From assembly GCA_001692895.1 (NCBI GenBank), contig KV748222.1:960683-1024682 (forward strand): DNA of 64,000 nt, given 5' to 3'. Below, one piece after another: positions 1 to 10,150 of the stretch (within the stretch, counting starts at the first letter, position 1; every line of letters begins with the position of its first letter). Source of the DNA: Cenococcum geophilum 1.58 (taxonomy: Eukaryota > Ascomycota > Dothideomycetes > Gloniales > Gloniaceae). Position numbers and translations under genes: made by a program. The notes beneath the pieces were generated by a model that saw only the letters and a list, made by a program, of their open reading frames with translations, searched no databases and was not told the origin of the DNA.

Positions 1-156
1 CCAATATTGGTTCCTTTTTGGGACTAGTGGCTACCTCCTATAAGGTCGCTAAAGTTGTAGGGGCTCTGTCTATGCCCCTAGACCCACTAAATGCCAAAAC
101 CTCAGCAACCTTATGGGCACCCTATGGGGAGAAGACCGCTAGCTCCGCCCTCCGTA
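1..156. repeat. Remnant of the short TIR element also found at 11141-11383
   Basis: Positions 11-31 (TTCCTTTTTGGGACTAGT and flank), the AAGGTCGC segment, the AACCTCAGCAACCTTATGGGC segment and the final CCTCCGTA match the 243-bp MITE at 11141-11383 in the same order. The outer part of the left terminal repeat is diverged or lost at the window edge, and part of the right terminal repeat is missing. This is an old, decayed copy with no coding capacity. Confidence 0.65.
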
Positions 157-2675
157 CGCCTACCCCCCCTCTACCCACAGTATTAAAAATAAGAGATAAT
201 TTAAAATCTTTAATTTCTTAAATTCTGGAAGATCTATTATACAATATTATATAGATAGAAGATAACCTTTAGGTGTAGTATAAAATTTTAATGTGCCAAA
301 AAATATTGCAATATTATCGGAATATCGGCAATATTGGCGCATCCTAATCATGCACGGCCTCCCCGCTCTGCCGTCTTCGATTCTTTCGCCTCCACAAACA
401 CCGGTTGGACAATTTCACCTTTGCGTAGGCTAGGAGATAGCACAGCCTTGTAAAAGATCTACTAGATGGAGTCTGAAGTGGACGAATGGTTTCTTTCTGC
501 GGTCATTTTAAACTGCACCAACTGTGGCTGTGTCTAAGGTTGTGACCCACAGGTAGACGGGAGCTTGCGTTTAGTGCCAGGGCTTGGACCTTCGCAATTT
601 GATCTCCGCACAAGATCCTCAGTCCTTCCATAACCATACTCATTCTATCAAAACAAAAAACTACAATTCTTCAAGAATTCTTGGGTATTGAATAATGTGC
701 TAACTCTAGCCTCCTTTGGGATTCAACCCGGCTGCGGTTATGACGGAGTCGCATACAATCTCACTCCTTGGCCACCCTCCTCCAGGCCTGATTTACGAAG
801 CGATACCGTTCATTTTGGGTTACACGCCGATTGCCTTAGCGATATTAGGCGCCTGAAACAATAGTAATTACAATAGACTGCATCAACCGCCAGGATCCCT
901 TTAATACCTAGATCAGCCGCGAGCTCTTTGGGTGGATGCTATCTCTATAAAGTTTGCTGATCTGGCTAAGCGTAGCTAGCAGGTCGAAGAGAGGTATCTG
1001 CAGCCAAGCGCACAGTCTTGATCCGAGGGAGCAGATCTGGTCATAGGGTTAAGGATTTGATGAAGGCGAGGATGTAATAGCACGGAAAGGGCCCCGCAGG
1101 CTGAAAGAAGGCGTCTGCCAGTACACATCGAGCATCACACTGGGGACGTTGGCTTGTTATTAGTCATGAATATGAGAAGACTGAAGTGGGCACATCCACC
1201 TGCACTTTGACACGGAGCGCATCTAGTCTGTTAGAAAACTTTTCTCTATCCTGGGCCCTGCGGTTATCGATAAGAGGTAACCAATCAAATTAACAGAACC
1301 AAGGACTCGTACTTAAAGCTTTTGATATTACTTAATTATATTCTATATAGATATACGCGTTGTTTTGATTCTTGTGTTGTGCACGGACCATCTACCCGCA
1401 GAGTCTCAACGTTGTTAGGGATAAGGTGTGGGGTTAAATCGGCGTCCGATCCTCAACATTTTCAATTCCGAATTACGTTTGAAGTATATCGAGGGATTGA
1501 GCATGTCGGATGTCTTAGATCCTTAAGATAGTAGTAACGCCTGTAGGGCATCAGTAGTCCCACCCCGGAAACGGCTTATGAGGTGAGCGAAGACCGCCGA
1601 TCTCTGAACGCCGCTGGCAAATCTAACTTGTTCAATTTCGCCACATTGGAGGTAGTGAGGCTGCGTATATGGCCGAGAAACATAAATCTTGCAATATCCG
1701 TTACTGTGAAATTGCCGGACAGGCTCACCGTTGTAATATTCGTAAGTGGAAACTCGTTCACGGAAGGACACTGGAGCTTATCCTCTCCACGTCTCTCAAT
1801 AAGCGTTGCGTGACACCTCATCCTCGGGTGGTAGTCGGAGGGAAATCGCAATGGTCGGCCGGTGCTCAGTTGGTGGAGATTTGGGTACCGGCGGAGGTCC
1901 CTGGCATTATGGTCGACCAACAGACCCCCTTCTAGATGTATGTTAGGGCCTAATCGGACCAAGAGAAGCACAACGGGATGCACGTTAAAGCTACACTCTA
2001 GCAAGTCATACTTCAGCAATGGTGCGTCGCCTGGATGTCGGAAGATTCAGCGGGGCGTTAAAGAGTTGAAGCGACAGCACCGAAGCGCAAGGTTACAAAG
2101 AGTAGCTTTGTCGTACTCAAAGTAGGCAAATATCTCATCGAGGACATCGCCAGGCAGGTCATCAAGAGACAGCATAGTGGTGCAATATATCAGTTACTGT
2201 TGGCGCAGAGGGTGAGAAGTAGAGGTTAGTTCGGCCAGCAGCCTACAGCAGCCCGAGTGTCTGGTGATCACGAACAGTGCACAAGCGAGTTTTACCCATG
2301 CCAAAGATTTATTGTGGTAGCATATTATTCAGTTTTCTATTGATTCAGTTATTTGTTTCTTGGGTATATGGATGATTATACATCCAAGCGACGCGATTAT
2401 GGCAGACGGTCAAGCGGTCGCAAAGTGCAGAGCTAAGATACATGGCAGGAGATTTTCATATCCAGCAAGAGCAAAAGTCCATCGCCAAACGCCGACCCCA
2501 CAATACCCACAATATGAGAAATAAGGTTCACAAACCCAGATGCATGTTAGATAGCAAAAGTAGAGAAGAGGTATGGATCGGATCCGGAATTTTGAAAATA
2601 TGAGGATGGTCAAAGCACGCGAAGCGGGCAGCAGGGACCAATCAAGAAGCAAGAGGGACTGCATAATTTCATCCC
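157..2675. other. Gene-free stretch of about 2.5 kb
   Basis: The first 200 bases are AT-rich. The rest is of balanced composition but has no open frame that looks like a protein; the longest is 147 codons on the minus strand at 1576-2019 and has no recognisable motif. I see no tRNA-like folds, no terminal repeats and no strong RIP signature. Bases 2410-2675 probably include the 3' UTR of the next gene. A non-coding transcript or a very old decayed gene cannot be excluded. Confidence 0.5.
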
Positions 2676-3617
2676 TTAAAGTTGCATGACATCGTCTTCC
2701 GCCATCACAATGTCTTTGTGACCAAGCATCTCGACGTCTTGCAGTGGAGTAGCGACAGGTTCGGTTGAAGGAGTACGTGGACGAGATTCGATTCGCTCTC
2801 CCTCAACGACAGGGCCTGGTCGTGCCATAAGATTCTCTACGGTCTTCTGAAGCGACCAACCAACGAGTTGGCACCAACGAAGGCTGTCACCGAAGAGCCA
2901 ATATTTCTCGACGCCATACTGTTTTGCGCGCACTAAGTAGGCCGACAGCGCCTCGCTTTCCAACATGATGAGCGGATCGGTGAGATCAAAGTGATTCTCG
3001 ATCACACGAGCGTAGGCACGTGCGGCGTCGCGAAGCGTAGGATTGGTCATGATGTTCTTCCAGCCAACACCAAGCGACTTGATTAGCACGTCGATAGTGT
3101 TGCCTTTATCGTCGATGATGCTTTCGGTTGGTCGCTGCATTGATAGAGCAGAAACATCGCTCTTCGAGTCGAGGCGTTGTGATTTACGTGACACTGCGAC
3201 GGGTCGGACGGCTGGAGCTTGCTTCTCGGTAGTCTCATGCTTCTCTTCGCACCATGTGCCAGTTTGCGATTCGGCAGAGATGTTTAGACCAGGCTCGTCG
3301 GGATAGATCAAAGTCATACCAGGGCCATAGATGGGTTCAGGTTTGGGCTTGGGAGGCAATTGGCAGACGACCGAGCCATCTGGAGAGTGGTCGTCTGGGT
3401 CGACGTCGGCGATGGATCTTTTACGCCCTGCTGTAGCATTGGAAGCAGCGGCTAGATAGTTGAGCGATGGTGGTGTAGGATATTTTGGTCTGAAGTTGCC
3501 CGCGGCTGGCGGTGGTAATGGCTGGTGATGGGATGGATTGCAGTTGGCGAAATAGTGGGATGGTTGTTGCGGAGGCAGGACGACAGTGGGCGAGGAGGCA
3601 TAGTAGTTGAGACCCAT
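2676..3617 (-). CDS. Conserved fungal protein of unknown function
   Basis: This is a single-exon frame of 313 residues. The N-terminal half is Pro-, Ser- and His-rich and probably disordered. It contains a basic patch (AGRKRSIAD near residue 65), a possible nuclear localisation signal. Residues about 175-265 look like a compact domain: GVGWKNI, then ARAYARVIENHFDLTDPL, then YWLFGDSLRWCQLVGWSLQKT. I associate this type of domain with uncharacterised filamentous-fungal proteins from memory, without a search. The start was chosen as the first ATG after a pyrimidine-rich leader. The gene is divergent from CCT3. No catalytic motif is visible, so no function is assigned. Confidence 0.75.
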   Translation of the reverse strand: MGLNYYASSPTVVLPPQQPSHYFANCNPSHHQPLPPPAAGNFRPKYPTPPSLNYLAAASNATAGRKRSIADVDPDDHSPDGSVVCQLPPKPKPEPIYGPGMTLIYPDEPGLNISAESQTGTWCEEKHETTEKQAPAVRPVAVSRKSQRLDSKSDVSALSMQRPTESIIDDKGNTIDVLIKSLGVGWKNIMTNPTLRDAARAYARVIENHFDLTDPLIMLESEALSAYLVRAKQYGVEKYWLFGDSLRWCQLVGWSLQKTVENLMARPGPVVEGERIESRPRTPSTEPVATPLQDVEMLGHKDIVMAEDDVMQL

Positions 3618-4276
3618 GGTAACTGTATGTTTAGTAGATCAATAAAGGGGAAGTGAGTATGTGGTACGAGTGCCTATACGGCGAATGGGAGACGGGAGTA
3701 TGAGACGGCAATGGGAACGCTGTCAGGGAGACAGGAAGGTTGATGAAGGAGATGGATGAAGGATGGTAGGATGGAGGGATGGAATGGATAACAGGTAGGT
3801 TTATAAAAGGGTGAAAGAGTGGGTGGGTACTGAATTGAAGTAACAAGTTATAGGGGAGAAAGGCTGCGGCAGTGAGCTGAAGTGTGGGAGTGAAATGAAA
3901 GAGAGACGGTTCAGAGGAGCGAGAGGCTGCGGTCTTGTAAGCGGTAGGTCCGAAGATCACGGGCGATGGCTGGAAGCGTAGTCTTGGCGTTGCGGGTAAA
4001 TCGGAATTACACAACCTCCGGGGGTAGCCCGATGGAAGTTAGTGAATACCTAGCTTGATATGGACTAGTGCTAATCTCGCTTAACGGTATGATAAATACG
4101 CATGTCGTGCTCTGTTAAACACATTTCGCTAAAAATTAGGTATCGCGACGAGGGACGCGCTCGGAATTTGATGGAGCAAAGGTCCAACCTCGACAAGGCA
4201 CCAGATTGCCGTATTGCTCCTCAGTAAATAAAACGCACGAGCCCTACTTGGAAGCGCTTTCTTATCTTCAGTCACT
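3618..4276. promoter_or_regulatory. Divergent promoter between the conserved protein and CCT3
   Basis: This 659-bp interval separates two opposite start codons. Read toward the minus-strand gene, roughly 3650-3960 is a long CT-rich tract (repeats such as CATCCATCTCCTTCATC), typical of fungal leaders and core promoters. It happens to leave an open 127-codon frame (3631-4014, minus) that is low-complexity and is not called as a gene. The CCT3 side contains CTTCAGTCACT just before the ATG. Confidence 0.55.
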
Positions 4277-6136
4277 ATGCAAGCTCCAGTGGTGGTGATG
4301 AGTACGCCGGCTCCATCCTTGACGAATAACTGTAGCTAATATAAACCAGATACCCAGACGGGGGAGAGGCAGTTTGGCCGGAAAGCGCAGCTCTCAAATA
4401 TCACAGCGGCGAAGACGTGAGCTTGATATTACCCTCTGTTTACTTGTTCAGAGGCTTATTCGAACCCAGAGTAGCGGACATCATCCGGTCATGTCTAGGG
4501 CCCAAAGCAATGCTGAAGATGTTACTTGACCCTATGGGCGGCATCGTTCTCACCAATGACGGCCATGCTATCCTTCGAGAAATCGAGGTTGCGCATCCAG
4601 CTGCAAAAAGCATGATTGAGCTGAGCCGAACACAAGATGAGGAAGTGGGGGATGGCACAACAACGGTCATAATATTAGGTTTGCAATCCGCAAATTGCAC
4701 ATATAATTTCTTTGGAAACATCCTAATAATAGTTATAGCCGGCGAAATACTAGCTCAGGCTCTCCCTCAACTCGAACGGAATATCCACCCAGTTATCATC
4801 ATTTCCGCCTTCAAACGCGCACTTGCAGACGCTCTCGCCATCATCGACGAAATCTCGGTTCCTGTTGACATTAATAACGATAAAGCAATGTACTCCCTTA
4901 TCTCCGCCTCGATTGGTACAAAATTCGTTTCGCGGTGGTCGGAATTAATGTGCAACCTTGCCCTCAAAGCTGTCCGCACCGTCTCCCTCGACGTTGGTGG
5001 TGGTAAAAAAGAGGTAGATATCAAGCGCTACGCACGTGTGGAGAAGATACCCGGCGGGGAGATTGAGGACAGTGAAGTATTGGACGGTGTTATGTTGAAC
5101 AAGGATATCACACATCCTAAGATGAGGAGGAGGATAGAGAACCCAAGAGTTATGCTTCTGGACTGCCCGCTAGAGTATAAGAAGGGCGAGAGCCAGACAA
5201 ACATCGAAATCAGCAAAGAGGAGGATTGGAATCGGATATTGCAGATCGAAGAGGAGCAGGTTAAGGCTATGTGTGACGCTATCATCGCACTGAAGCCGGA
5301 CCTGGTAATCACCGAGAAGGGCGTCAGTGGTGAGTGACCCCACCTAATATTCACATAGTCTCTTGAGACACCATCTAACACCACCCCTAGATCTCGCCCA
5401 ACACTTCCTCGTCAAAGCAAACATCACCGCCCTCCGCCGCGTCCGCAAAACCGACAACAACCGCATCGCCCGTGCCACCGGCGCCACAATCGTGAACTCT
5501 ATCTTCTCCGCCACAAGCTCCGACATCGGGACGCACTGCGGGCTCTTCGAGATCTCCAAAATCGGCGACGAATACTTTACCTTCCTGACTAAATGCAAGG
5601 ACCCGAAGGCCTGCACGATCCTACTGCGTGGCCCCAGCAAAGACGTCCTCAACGAGATCGAGCGGAACCTGCAGGACGCGATGGGCGTCGCGCGGAACGT
5701 TATCTGGAACCCGCGACTGTGTCCCGGCGGCGGCGCGACTGAGATGGCGGTCGCGGTGGGGCTGGAACGCCGTGCAAAGAGCGTTGAGGGCGTGGCACAG
5801 TGGCCGTACCGTGCTGTGGCGGAGGCGATGGAGGTCATCCCACGCACCCTGATTCAGAACTCCGGAAACAGCCCCATTAGAGTGCTCACACAACTCCGCG
5901 CCAAACATGCCGAGGGTGCCGACGGCAGTGGCAGCTCTTGGGGAATTGATGGCGATAACGGGAAGGTTGTAGATATGAAGGAGTATGGCGTCTGGGAACC
6001 ATTGGCAGTTAAGGCACAGAGCGTCAAGACAGCAGTGGAGAGCGCGTGCTTGTTGTTGAGGGTTGACGATATTGTTGCTGCGAAGGCAGCGAAACAGGCT
6101 TCTGGGCCAATTGGAGGTGGAGGCGGTGAGGAGTGA
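4277..6136 (+). CDS. CCT3: T-complex protein 1 subunit gamma (cytosolic chaperonin CCT3)
   Basis: This is one of eight paralogous subunits of the CCT/TRiC ring, which folds actin, tubulin and other clients in the cytosol using ATP. I model five exons: 4277-4301, 4350-4416, 4470-4678, 4739-5329 and 5391-6136. They give 545 residues, the usual family length. The N-terminus reads MQAPVVVMNTQTGERQ, followed by LSNITAAK and CLGPKAMLKMLLDP. The ATP-site signature GDGTTT follows, then VEKIPGG, LLDCPLEYKKGESQT, VITEKGVSD, GGGATEM and WEP near the C-terminus. The introns are 48, 53, 60 and 61 nt, with branch-like CTAAT/CTAAC before the acceptors. The 60-nt intron (4679-4738) is a multiple of three and has no stop, so its retention would add 20 residues. 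The protein ends in a Gly-rich GGGGGEE tail. Confidence 0.96.
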
Positions 6137-6583
6137 TTACAAAATGTGTATTGAAGGCTGGTTTGTGTCTAGTACAGTTGTCTAGATTTCTACTGGTTGC
6201 GAAAAGTATGTAACAGTAGATCGCGAAATCAATGCATAGAAGATTAAGAATATGTACTAAGTCACATCAGTCGTCCAATCGGGGTGTGGAGAGAATTTGC
6301 TGAATAGTCGCATGAGCCCACGGAATTTATTTATGATGCGGAAGCATCCTCCATGAATGGCGAGATTAACGAAGAGCAGTTTCGCGAATATGAATAGGTT
6401 TGCATCATTCTCATATAATAGGAACCAATGTCTCCTTAAATGTAACTGTTGTGAAAGCCCAAAAGAATCGCAAACGCCTGCCGCTCTCTCCAAGAAATCT
6501 AACCTCCCGATCTGTCAATCTACCATGTGGTATCAACCCCGAAACACTTTCACGCCCCACTCCACTCGAAATGATCTCAGCAA
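6137..6583. other. Tail-to-tail spacer between CCT3 and the DET1-like gene
   Basis: The spacer is 447 bp between two convergent stop codons. It should hold both 3' UTRs. I see no gene or repeat in it; short frames here lack any protein-like features. Confidence 0.5.
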
Positions 6584-8474
6584 TCAATAAATTTCATCAA
6601 ACCCCTTCTTCTCCGCCTCCTTCATCTTCTCAATCTCCGCCTCTCCAGTAATCCTCTCCATTACCTTAATATCGATCTCTTCATCCTCGCATCCTTCCTC
6701 AACCTCCATACACCCCTTCAGTGCCTCCTTCAAAATTGGCGTCCCCCCATCCCCCTCCACCCCCGCATCATCGCTAGTCCCGCCCCCATCACCCAACGCA
6801 TCCGCCCGCGCCCCCAGCCCCATCCCACTCTCAGCAACCCACCCGGCCTCCGACATCTTGCGCGTAGCCGCCTTGCGCTCACGGGACTTCTCGCGCTCGC
6901 GCTCGCGCAGCCGCGACGTCGCGCGCGGCTTCAGCTTGCTGCCGCCGTTGACCGTCCCGGGTGCGCTCTTGCCGGGCGTCATGCTAAGCGTGTGCATGGC
7001 CGGGAAGTAGTCCGAGTCGTCCGAGAGGCCTTCGGCCGGCGTGCCCGTCCCACTCATGCTGCCGCCGAAGTCGCGGCCTGGGTGCAGGTGCCGCATGATG
7101 GATGCGGCGTGCGGGACTGGGTGCTGGTGCGCGCGCGGGATAGACGTGGAGGCTTCTCCGGCTTCGCTGCTGCGGTCGCCCTCGTCCTCGCCTGAGGATG
7201 CGTCGTTGGAGGCGTCGTTCGGTGAGGCGGGAGTGAGCGGCATCTCAGGTATGGGGGTTTTGGGCACGACGCTGGGCTTGCGTGGGGTGGGTTTGGAGGC
7301 GGACTGGCTTGGTTCGGCGATTATGGGTATCTTGTTGGCTTCTTGAGAGGTAACTGGATTGTCATCTTTCTCGTCGTCTGCGGTGGGTGGAGGGAGGCTG
7401 AAGTCGGCGGTGTTTTGGCGGCGGTTACGGCGAGGGAAGGACATTTTGTCGTGATTGCAGCCGTTTACGCAACCACCCCAGCGTTTGACGGGGATGGTTG
7501 GAGAAGAGTGAGGCTGCGGAGGGGGAGGCGGGCCCTTCGTTGTGGTTGACATTGATGTCGTGCTGCCGTTCTGCGAGGCTAGAGCTGAGGCTCGATGTTT
7601 CAACTCGGACCAAGTGCGGAGTTCGTTTTCAAGGATGTATTTGCCATTGGAGGGGCTTTGCTTCATAACAATGAACTCGCAGTGGTGGACGTTACGGAGA
7701 TCTTCGAAATATTCTACGGACCAATGGTACCTGCTCTAGATGTTAGCATACCGCCTGCTCATAGAGCCTGCTTCCCCGACCAGCAATATTCTTTACTTAC
7801 CACTTCATCAGAAACACTCTCGTCATTAATCCATGCGTAACGAGAACGCAGACGCTTGGAAAGTCCTCTTCTCCAAACAGCCGCCACATACTCTCATTAA
7901 ATCCGCTTATTCTATCATACGCATCGGCGGCGCTCTCTCCGCTCGGTATGCGGTAGAAGAAATGTCCATAGTCCGCTCGCTCCTGCCACATTCTCTCCAT
8001 TTCCGCCGAGCATGGCTGGAAATTTCCAAAATCTTGTTCACGCAGGCGGGGCTCCTCGAAGACTTTGACTTTATGGCGGGGAAATGGTGACGGTGTGGGG
8101 TCGTCTGAGGTCAGCGAACGTAGGATGCCTTCGGTGGTTTCACGAGTACGGCGGTAAGGAGACGTGAAGAACTGGAGGGTATCGTCGGGCTTAAGCATAG
8201 AACGGAGGCGGCGTCCTGCTTCTTCTGCCTGTACGGAAGGGACTTAGATATTGCTTTTGGTGGGCTGAACGAGGTAGGACGTGACACATACTTGATTCCA
8301 GCCATCTGGAGTAAGCTTGATTCTGTGGTCTGGTATAAATTGATGGACATCGCGATTTTTATTTCCTTCTGACTGTGCATGTCTAACAAGTATAATCATC
8401 TGCATGCAAGCATTAGCCGCTGCTGGATCAGATAGAAGAAGAGAAACTTGCACGAGGCTTTCCCATTTTGCCAC
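6584..8474 (-). CDS. DET1-like histidine phosphatase (phosphoglycerate mutase fold) with long C-terminal tail
   Basis: I model three exons: 8474-8292, 8228-7801 and 7730-6584. Introns 8229-8291 (63 nt, GTATGT...ACAG) and 7731-7800 (70 nt, GTAAGT...GCAG) join the frames cleanly to 585 residues. The catalytic RHG-type box is ILVRHAQSEGNKN, followed by SPYRRTRETTEG, REQDFGNFQ, FFYRIPSGESAADAYDR and the second catalytic His in VLVTHGLMTRVFLMKW. This set matches yeast Det1 (YDR051C), a phosphatase linked to sterol transport. Residues beyond about 270 form a disordered tail rich in Pro, Ser and acidic residues, with an Arg/Glu helix (SRLREREREKSRERK) and NLS-like stretches, absent in yeast. The start is uncertain. 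A 54-nt in-frame segment (8400-8453) looks like an intron (GTGCAA, CTAAT, GCAG), and its removal would place MIILVRH after seven residues. Confidence 0.88.
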
Positions 8475-8899
8475 AATACTACTTGAATTTTAACTTTTGG
8501 GTGAACAGAAGGTTAACAGCTCCTCGAGATATATAGGAGGCTTAGAAGCGTGGCGATTGTTGTCTGTCAGGAAGCTGTGCTTTATTATTCACGAAAGAAT
8601 GACGACTTCGGCTGAGTTGTAGTTCGAGCTGCGACCTCCGCAAATCATCACGGGTCATCTACAGATACACATCTTTGACTCCACTACTGATCACAACACC
8701 ACTTGAATTTTATTTCAAGCGCCAAACGACGTGTCACCGATTGATCTCGAGCGCTCCGGCTTACTATACGCGCCGAACTCTCCGCCTGCGCTGCGCCCCT
8801 CACCCGCTTCCCTCCGCACGAGGCAAGAAACTATTCACGAGCAATCACAGCCCCACCCAACTCTCGGAGAGCATCCAGTACTCCAGTCCGAAAGCCAAC
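8475..8899. promoter_or_regulatory. Divergent promoter of the DET1-like and PRKRIP1-like genes
   Basis: This 425-bp interval lies between opposite starts. An AT-rich core (TTTATTTCAAG, TTTATTATTCACG) and CCACTCC/CACC-rich segments are visible. No specific operator is recognisable. Confidence 0.45.
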
Positions 8900-9529
8900 A
8901 TGTCCGAGCCCATCCCCGAATCCATCCCCACATCAGCGGATCCTCGTTCCAAGCGGCCCACAAAGAAGCGCGCCCTCACCCCCATCTCGCAGCAATCTGC
9001 GCAAGTCGAAGCCCTCTTTGCTAAACCAGATCGAGAAATCAAGATTCCCTCTTCAAATCCCAAATCCAATTCTCTCGCCCCGCCTCCCGAAATTGTCGCC
9101 AATGTGCAAGGCAGCAGTGCTGGTGCGGGCAGTGGCGAGTTCCATGTCTACAAGGCTAGCAGGAGGCGGGAGTATGAGAGGCTGAGGCTGATGGATGAGG
9201 AGGTGAAGAAGGAGGAGGCAGAGAAGGAGTTCCTGAAGCAGAAGGAGGAGAGAGAAAAGAGAGATGCGGAGAAGACACTGAAGAATAAGGCTAAGCGGGA
9301 GAAGGCTAAGCAGCGGAAGGCAAAGAAAGGGAAAGGGGAGAAAATGGATATGGACGATGAGGGGAAGGATGCGAATGGCGGCACGGGGAAGATGAAGAAG
9401 CTGGGTCCGAATCTGGGCGCTGCGAAGGCGAGAGATACTGAGGGAGATGATGATTCTGCTGTGATGAATGGAGGTGGTGAAGTTAAGAATGCCGATGAGA
9501 TTGGAATCGTAATTCACGATGAGGATTGA
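8900..9529 (+). CDS. PRKRIP1-like splicing protein (DUF1168)
   Basis: This is a 209-residue frame. It carries the family hallmark NVQGSSAGAGSGEFHVYK followed by ASRRREYERLRLMDEE at about residues 74-105, nearly identical to the core of human PRKRIP1. PRKRIP1 bridges U2 snRNP and other parts of the catalytic C* spliceosome through a long helix. Here residues 95-150 are an almost continuous charged helix (EEVKKEEAEKEFLKQKEER..., then KAKREKAKQRKAKKGKG), as in the family. The C-terminal tail is Gly- and Asp-rich. I chose the ATG at 8900 (MSEPIPESIP). The frame stays open 225 bases upstream, but that part is basic and unlike the family. Confidence 0.9.
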   Translation: MSEPIPESIPTSADPRSKRPTKKRALTPISQQSAQVEALFAKPDREIKIPSSNPKSNSLAPPPEIVANVQGSSAGAGSGEFHVYKASRRREYERLRLMDEEVKKEEAEKEFLKQKEEREKRDAEKTLKNKAKREKAKQRKAKKGKGEKMDMDDEGKDANGGTGKMKKLGPNLGAAKARDTEGDDDSAVMNGGGEVKNADEIGIVIHDED

Positions 9530-10150
9530 GAGCTGCGGAACCTGCAATAGAGAATTAATCGAAGTGGATCACAGATTGATAATGGAAAGGGGAAGAGCAC
9601 TGGCTTGACAGTTCTGTTCCTTGGTCAACGTTGGCATGGAGAGCTAAATTCAAGCGCTGAAGTAGCTTCCTACTGTCCCTCAAGACTCCCCTTCACTTGA
9701 GTAAAGGTGATCCAAAGGTGTATAGGTACGTGTCGTTTTATAGGTTGAGGGCCTCTTAGTTCAGTTATTGCTGTCACAAGCCTCTGACGTGGTCTAAGGT
9801 AAAGCAGGATGTAACAGGGCTTGTTTGAGTACTCACAGGAGTTGAGGTTAACATTGTGATTAAATATTTTCAATAAAAGTGGCATTGTATTTGTCATGTT
9901 TGGCATTAGCTTCAAATGCTGGTAGCCATCGTGCCTAGAAAGCCTTCATCCTCTATAAAATATCCCTAAATGAACCACACACGAATTAATATGCGGAAAA
10001 GGCCGTGTATTATTTACATGAATTCTTCCCAACATCCTTACGCCGGCCTCTCGCAAAGATGGATAACTCTGTATCAACCTTAGTGTCATGATCTTCTCTA
10101 ACCTATTAACTCCAACAAATAACCTTACTTTCTCTCATCACGAGTTTAGC
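9530..10150. other. Tail-to-tail spacer
   Basis: This is 621 bp between the PRKRIP1-like stop and the F-box gene stop. It is moderately AT-rich. I see no gene, repeat or RNA fold in it. Confidence 0.5.

Noticed and set aside
3631-4014. 127-codon minus-strand frame upstream of the conserved protein
   Set aside because: Low-complexity Pro/Ser/His composition follows from the CT-rich leader; there are no protein-like motifs.
4417-4469. CCT3 starting at a GTG at 4417
   Set aside because: This segment is intron 2 (GTGAGC...CAG). The conserved N-terminus lies upstream at 4277-4416.
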